A stretch of DNA of 35,439 nucleotides. Origin: Polaromonas eurypsychrophila. Lineage in GTDB: Bacteria > Pseudomonadota > Gammaproteobacteria > Burkholderiales > Burkholderiaceae_C. The DNA lies in contig NZ_BMIG01000022.1 in the NCBI RefSeq assembly GCF_014641715.1, positions 1-35,439 on the forward strand. Reading direction: 5' to 3'. The notes beneath the pieces are model-generated. The model saw nothing but the letters and a program-made list of their open reading frames with translations. It did not search any database and was not told where the DNA came from. This document shows, in pieces, positions 31,525 to 35,439 of the stretch. The translations under genes and the position numbers were made by a program. The first letter of the stretch is position 1; every line of letters starts with the position of its first letter.

Positions 31525-32715
31525 ATGAGAAACCACCGCCACATCGTGTCACGGTCACCTGCCGTTGCAGCCCTTCTGGCGGCCTTGCTACTGGCAGGCT
31601 GTTCCAGCCTGCCATCAGATGGCTCTGGCCGCTTTGCCACGCTGGACGGCAAGGAACCGCTGGTGATCGCTCACCGCGGCGCCAGCGGTTACTTGCCGGA
31701 ACATACGCTGGAGGCCTATCGGCTGGCCATCACTCAGGGCGCGGATTTCATCGAACCGGATGTGGTGGCCACGAGGGACGGCGAGCTGGTGGTGCGCCAG
31801 GAGCCCAACATCACGGCAACTACCGACGTGTCCACCCGGCCCGAGTTCGCCAGCCGCAAAACCACCCGCATGGTTGATGGTTTGGCCGAAACCGGCTGGT
31901 TCACCACCGACCTGACCCTGGCCGAGCTCAAAACGCTGCGCGCCCGTCAGCCCATGGCCGAGCGCGACCAGTCGCACAACGGCCGCTACGCGGTACCGAC
32001 CTTGCGGGAAGTGCTGGATCTGGCACGTAGCGAGGGAGCGCGGCTGGGCCGCACGGTGGGCGTCTACCCCGAAACCAAACATCCGACCTACCATGTGACG
32101 GCGGGCCTGGCCCTGGAAGACCGTTTACTCGCGCTACTGGCGGTTTATGGCTATACGGCTAAAAACTCGCCGGTGATCGTGCAGTCCTTTGAAGTTGCCA
32201 ACCTGAAATACCTGCGCACTAAAACCGCAGTGCGCCTGGTTCAATTGATCGACGGCGACGGTGTTGATGCCCAAGGCGGGGTGACGCTGGTCGCGCCTTT
32301 CGACAAGCCGTATGACTTTGCCGTGGCCAAAGACAGCCGCAGTTTTGCTGACCTGCTGACGCCGGCGGGTCTCAGGGAGATCAAGACCTACGCGGACGGC
32401 ATTGGCCCCTGGAAGGCCTATCTGCTGCGCGCCGGCCAGCTCGACGCCAATCGGGACGGCAAACCCGACGACATCAACGGTGACGGCGTGATCGACGAGC
32501 GCGATCGCGTCTTGATGTCTGCCACGACAGTGGTCAGGGACGCCCACGCCGCCGGCCTGTTTGTCCATGCTTTCACGTTCCGCAGCGAAGCGCAGCGGCT
32601 GGTGTCTGACTACCGCGGCGATGCGGAGGCAGAGTACAAGAAGTTTTTCGAGATGGGTGTGGACGGCGTTTTCAGCGACTTCCCGGATAGGGCGGTGGCG
32701 GCCCGGCGTCGCTGA
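31525..32715 (+). CDS. Glycerophosphodiester phosphodiesterase-family lipoprotein (GlpQ-like)
   Basis: 396 residues from the ATG at 31525 (AGGG six bases upstream). The lipobox LAGC has Cys26. The family start is [20 protein letters not shown] (His50, Glu60) and [12 protein letters not shown] (Glu77, Asp79 as metal ligands). The second catalytic His of the family, expected in VVRHEP, is Gln92 here (CAG), so normal hydrolysis may be lost. Near residues 330-350 there are two calcium-type loops, [10 protein letters not shown] and [10 protein letters not shown]. Enzymes of this family make glycerol-3-phosphate in the periplasm. The last segment [12 protein letters not shown] is the usual end. No glpT is adjacent. 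Confidence 0.85.
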   Translation: MRNHRHIVSRSPAVAALLAALLLAGCSSLPSDGSGRFATLDGKEPLVIAHRGASGYLPEHTLEAYRLAITQGADFIEPDVVATRDGELVVRQEPNITATTDVSTRPEFASRKTTRMVDGLAETGWFTTDLTLAELKTLRARQPMAERDQSHNGRYAVPTLREVLDLARSEGARLGRTVGVYPETKHPTYHVTAGLALEDRLLALLAVYGYTAKNSPVIVQSFEVANLKYLRTKTAVRLVQLIDGDGVDAQGGVTLVAPFDKPYDFAVAKDSRSFADLLTPAGLREIKTYADGIGPWKAYLLRAGQLDANRDGKPDDINGDGVIDERDRVLMSATTVVRDAHAAGLFVHAFTFRSEAQRLVSDYRGDAEAEYKKFFEMGVDGVFSDFPDRAVAARRR

Positions 32716-32761
32716 TCTGGCGACTCGAGGTGCGTGTCAATGCCTGGTCTAAACTGGGCTC

Positions 32762-33244
32762 ATGTCCTCTTCGTTTTCTGCCCCGGGCGCCGTCCACTCC
32801 CCCTCGGGACGGCTGACAGCGCCTTCTTACTGGGCGCGCGTGTTGGGTGTGGCAGGTTTGTTGCCCTTCGCCGCCGGCGCTGCAGCGATCTGGCTGGCCA
32901 GCCCGCAAGACACCCTGGCCAGCGCAGTGTTGCTGGCCTATGCCGCGCTTATCGCCAGCTTTTTGGGCGGCATCCACTGGGGTCTGGCCATGCGCGAGTC
33001 GCCTGTGGATACGGCACAACTGCTATGGGGCGTCAGCCCCAGCTTGCTGGGCTGGCTCGCTGTTTTGCTGCCGCCACGCTGGGGGCTGTTGCTGGCGCCA
33101 GCCACGCTGATGGCCTGTTATGCGGTGGATCGCCGGGTCTACCTGCGCTTCGGCCTGGGCGCTTGGTTGGGACTGCGCGCGGGGCTGACGGGGGTGGCCT
33201 CGCTGTGCTGCCTGCTGGGCGCGTTGGCGGGGTGGCTGCGGTGA
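32762..33244 (+). CDS. DUF3429 inner-membrane protein
   Basis: 160 residues with four or five hydrophobic helices (ARVLGVAGLLPFAAGAAAIW, then ASAVLLAYAALIASFLGGIH, LLGWLAVLLPPRWGLLL, and a C-terminal one). The GGIHWGLAM motif in the second helix region is typical of DUF3429. The function is unknown. It is convergent with mutL and downstream of the phosphodiesterase (46 bp). The first ~20 residues are variable. Confidence 0.82.
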   Translation: MSSSFSAPGAVHSPSGRLTAPSYWARVLGVAGLLPFAAGAAAIWLASPQDTLASAVLLAYAALIASFLGGIHWGLAMRESPVDTAQLLWGVSPSLLGWLAVLLPPRWGLLLAPATLMACYAVDRRVYLRFGLGAWLGLRAGLTGVASLCCLLGALAGWLR

Positions 33245-33269
33245 ACCTGACCGGCGCACCGGCACCTGC

Positions 33270-35141
33270 CTAGCGCCCTCGCAGGAACAGTCCGTCCAGT
33301 TCTTTGACCGTGATTTGCCGCCAGGTCGGGCGGCCGTGGTTGCACTGGTCGGAGCGCTCGGTAGCTTCCATCTGGCGCAGCAGGCCGTTCATCTCGTCGA
33401 GGGTCAGCTTGCGGTTGGCGCGCACCGCGCCGTGGCAGGCCATGGTCGAGAGCAGCTCGTTGTGCGCGCGCTGGATCACGGTGCTGGCCTCGTGCTGGGC
33501 CAGCTCGGCCAGCACGCTGCGCGCCAGCTCCACCGCGTCGCCCTGTGCCAGGCTGGTCGGCACCGCACGCACCGCCAGGGTGCGTGGCGAAAAAGGTGTG
33601 ATCTCCAGGCCCAGCGCCTTCAATGTCTGCTCGCTGGCCTCGGCGGCTGCCACTTCCTGCGGCGTGGCCGCGAAGGTGGCCGGGATCAGCAGCGGCTGGC
33701 TGGAGATGCTGGCGGAGGCGTCCAACTGGTTTTTCAGGCGCTCGTAAACAATCCGTTCGTGCGCCGCGTGCATGTCCACGATCACCAGGCCCTGGGTGTT
33801 TTCTGCCAGCACGTAAATGCCCTGCAACTGCGCGATGGCGCGGCCCAGCGGCCAGTCGCCGGGGGGCAGGTCGGCATTCTGGATGCCTGTGGACGACGCC
33901 TCCGCGCTGCGAAGCGCCTGTTCAGGCTCAGGAAGAACAGTGGAAGGGGCTGCAGAAGGCCACATCGCCTCAAAGTCAGACACCCGTGCATCCTGCCGGA
34001 CAGGCTGATGTGCCCCGAAATTGATAGCTGGTTGCGCCCATGCAGCATGGGCTGGAGCCTGATTTGACTCAAAGATTCCGGGGACGATGCCGTTGGGCGC
34101 TGCCAGTGCGGCCGCGGCTGCGCGGGGCGCCGCCAGCGCGTTTTCGACCGCATGGCGCACCGCCTGGTGCACCTCGCGGCTGTCGCGAAAGCGCACCTCG
34201 ATCTTGGTCGGGTGCACATTGACATCCACGCGCGCCGGGTCCATGGCCACATACAGCGCATAGACCGGCTGGCGGTGGCCGTGCAACACGTCCTCGTAGG
34301 CGCTGCGCGCGGCGTGGGTCAGCACCTTGTCGCGCACGTAGCGACCGTTGACGTAGGCAAACTGCTGGTCGGCACGGGCCCGCGCTGCGTCCGGAATACC
34401 GGCGCGCCCGGTGACGTGTAGCGCGCCCGAGCGGTAATCAACTGCCACGCTCTGCGCCAGCAGCTCGCTGCCGAGCACATCGGACAGGCGCTGGTCGTGG
34501 GCGTTCTGGTCCGCCGCGCCGTCGCTGGCACGCCATTGCTCGATCAGCTTGCCCTCGTGCCAGATCGCAAAACCCACATCGGGCCGCACCAGCGCGTGGC
34601 GGCGCACCGCCTCGATGCAGTGGGCCAGCTCGGTCGCGTCGGTTTTCAAAAATTTGCGGCGGGCCGGTGTCGCGTAAAACAGCTCGCGTACTTCGACGGT
34701 CGTGCCGCGGCTGCGCGCCACCGGCTTGAGCTCGCCGGACCGGCCGTCAAGCTGCCAGGCGTGGCTGTCGCCTTCGGTCCGGGACAGCAGGCTCATGTCG
34801 GCAATCGAATTGATGGCGGCCAGCGCTTCGCCTCGGAAACCCATGGTGCCGACAGACTCCAGGTCCTGCAGCGAAGAAATCTTGCTGGTGGCATGGCGCC
34901 TGAGGGCCACCGCCAGCTCATCACGCGGGATGCCGGAGCCATCGTCCTCGACGGCGATCAGCCGTACCCCGCCGGCCTGCAGCCGAACCGTCACTTGCGT
35001 GGCGCCGGCGTCCAGCGCGTTGTCCACCAGCTCGCGCACCACCGAGGCCGGGCGCTCGACGACCTCGCCGGCCGCAATCTGGCTGATCAGTTCGTCGGGG
35101 AGTTCGCGGATCGGGCGGCGGGGGAGGGGGGCGAGGGTCAC
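33270..35141 (-). CDS. mutL: DNA mismatch repair protein MutL (endonuclease type)
   Basis: 623 residues from a GTG at 35141. The GHKL ATPase domain has ELVDNALDAG (catalytic Glu37, Mg-binding Asn41), DDGSGIP (66-72), RHATSKI (82-88) and GFRGEAL (101-107). A linker (~335-430) leads to the C-terminal dimer domain. That carries DMHAAHERIVYE (about 454), matching the DxHAxxExxxxE endonuclease motif, plus ACHGAVRA and CNHGRPT near the end. It nicks the daughter strand in mismatch repair with MutS. Part of the linker (357-374) is encoded by a copy of the ~55-bp repeat without frame change. Confidence 0.96.
   Translation of the reverse strand: MTLAPLPRRPIRELPDELISQIAAGEVVERPASVVRELVDNALDAGATQVTVRLQAGGVRLIAVEDDGSGIPRDELAVALRRHATSKISSLQDLESVGTMGFRGEALAAINSIADMSLLSRTEGDSHAWQLDGRSGELKPVARSRGTTVEVRELFYATPARRKFLKTDATELAHCIEAVRRHALVRPDVGFAIWHEGKLIEQWRASDGAADQNAHDQRLSDVLGSELLAQSVAVDYRSGALHVTGRAGIPDAARARADQQFAYVNGRYVRDKVLTHAARSAYEDVLHGHRQPVYALYVAMDPARVDVNVHPTKIEVRFRDSREVHQAVRHAVENALAAPRAAAAALAAPNGIVPGIFESNQAPAHAAWAQPAINFGAHQPVRQDARVSDFEAMWPSAAPSTVLPEPEQALRSAEASSTGIQNADLPPGDWPLGRAIAQLQGIYVLAENTQGLVIVDMHAAHERIVYERLKNQLDASASISSQPLLIPATFAATPQEVAAAEASEQTLKALGLEITPFSPRTLAVRAVPTSLAQGDAVELARSVLAELAQHEASTVIQRAHNELLSTMACHGAVRANRKLTLDEMNGLLRQMEATERSDQCNHGRPTWRQITVKELDGLFLRGR
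34019..34072 (+). repeat. ~55-bp dispersed repeat inside mutL
   Basis: The plus strand reads AATTGATAGCTGGTTGCGCC, then ATGCAGCATGGGCTGGAGCC and TGATTTGACTC, aligning well with copies A and B. It is antisense to mutL and encodes SNQAPAHAAWAQPAINFG in the flexible linker between the ATPase and dimerisation domains. Confidence 0.65.
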
Positions 35142-35195
35142 ACGGCGATTCTAGAGGGAAGAATTTTTGCGGGATGATGTGATGTTTTGTGGTCG

Positions 35196-35388
35196 GTTGG
35201 TTTGCAAGCAAGCCGGGTCTCGCCCCGGCGGGCGAGGCACTTTTCTTTGCGTCGCCAAAGAAAAGTACCCAAAAGAAAGGAGCGGGGAGTTCAGACTTGG
35301 TGTCTGAGGCATACCCGGCGGATGTGGATTGCCTGCACCAGTTGGCCGGGGGTTGCCCGGCGGCAAGTAACTTTCTTTTGCGTCGCTG
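35196..35388. repeat. Long dispersed intergenic repeat, right copy
   Basis: It starts around GCAAGCCGGGTCTCGCCCCG. At 35230-35257 there is a perfect 11-bp-arm hairpin (ACTTTTCTTTG, loop CGTCGC, CAAAGAAAAGT). It then has GGGGAGTTCAGAC, GGCATACCCGG and GGCCGGGGGTTGC (35344-35356), which match the left copy at 630-703. A second partial motif ACTTTCTTTTGCGTCGC (35370-35386) repeats the hairpin arm and loop. There is no gene in it. It lies upstream of the mutL start. Confidence 0.65.
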
Positions 35389-35439
35389 TATAGACCGGAG
35401 ACATAGGTGACACATGTGCGGAGACATGGTTGACGGTTT
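35384..35439 (+). mobile_element. Probable insertion-sequence end (family uncertain, runs off window)
   Basis: There are two 16-base direct repeats, CGGAGACATAGGTGAC (35396-35411) and CGGAGACATGGTTGAC (35419-35434), with two mismatches and a 23-base period. Repeated transposase-binding sites of this sort occur at the ends of IS481/IS3-like and IS21-like elements. The switch from the dispersed repeat to this sequence occurs near 35385. No transposase is visible inside the window, so the family is a guess. Confidence 0.4.

Noticed and set aside
1..35439. Whole window as a composite transposon between two IS ends
   Set aside because: The left element is IS30-like and the right end looks like a different family; the interior includes core genes (mutL, miaA).

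Overview
The window looks like a chromosomal segment of a GC-rich betaproteobacterium of the Comamonadaceae (Polaromonas/Rhodoferax/Variovorax type). This rests on a Bug/TctC solute receptor, a DUF3429 gene beside an endonuclease-type mutL, miaA and a Bcr/CflA-like exporter, and dispersed repeats of a style I associate with that family. The assignment is inference; no rRNA or tRNA gene is visible.

Layout. Bases 1-709: the 5' part of an IS30-type transposase, then a long intergenic repeat that abuts the stop of a Glu/Leu dehydrogenase gene (710-2032). Bases 2141-3054: a MarR regulator and a 4-OT-like tautomerase, with the same 18-bp near-palindrome in front of each. Bases 3336-8726: a secreted-fibre locus of three DUF4402 proteins, a PapD-like chaperone and an atypical usher, led by four exact tandem copies of a 10-bp unit. 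Bases 8756-16972: an MsbA-like ABC exporter, two LysR regulators, a sulfatase-Bug operon divergent from the second LysR, a secreted hydrolase, and a gene frameshifted in a C7 run. Bases 17208-20672: an accessory-looking stretch with much non-coding DNA, a chalcone-isomerase-like protein, an alpha/beta hydrolase between 23-bp direct repeats, and a class A beta-lactamase lipoprotein.

Bases 20801-27922: an AttH/CrtC-like lipocalin, a UspA protein, a DUF4394 lipoprotein, and an ABC operon (ATPase, pseudo-esterase, double-FtsX permease). The lipocalin and the ABC operon resemble a split AttEFGH-type set. Bases 28068-35141: miaA and an MFS exporter (4-bp overlap), a lipoprotein hydrolase, a glycerophosphodiesterase-like lipoprotein, DUF3429 and mutL. 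Bases 35196-35439: a second copy of the long intergenic repeat and what looks like an insertion-sequence end.

Most unusual observations: (1) a ~55-bp repeat present six times, twice between genes and four times inside genes (ABC exporter, FtsX permease, MiaA, MutL), with the three antisense copies read in the same frame; (2) the DUF4402 chaperone-usher locus with a slippage-prone tandem repeat upstream; (3) loss of a catalytic residue by one base change in two enzymes (Ser to Gly in the pseudo-esterase, His to Gln in the phosphodiesterase); (4) a C7-tract frameshift that would restore a 161-residue protein if one C were removed.
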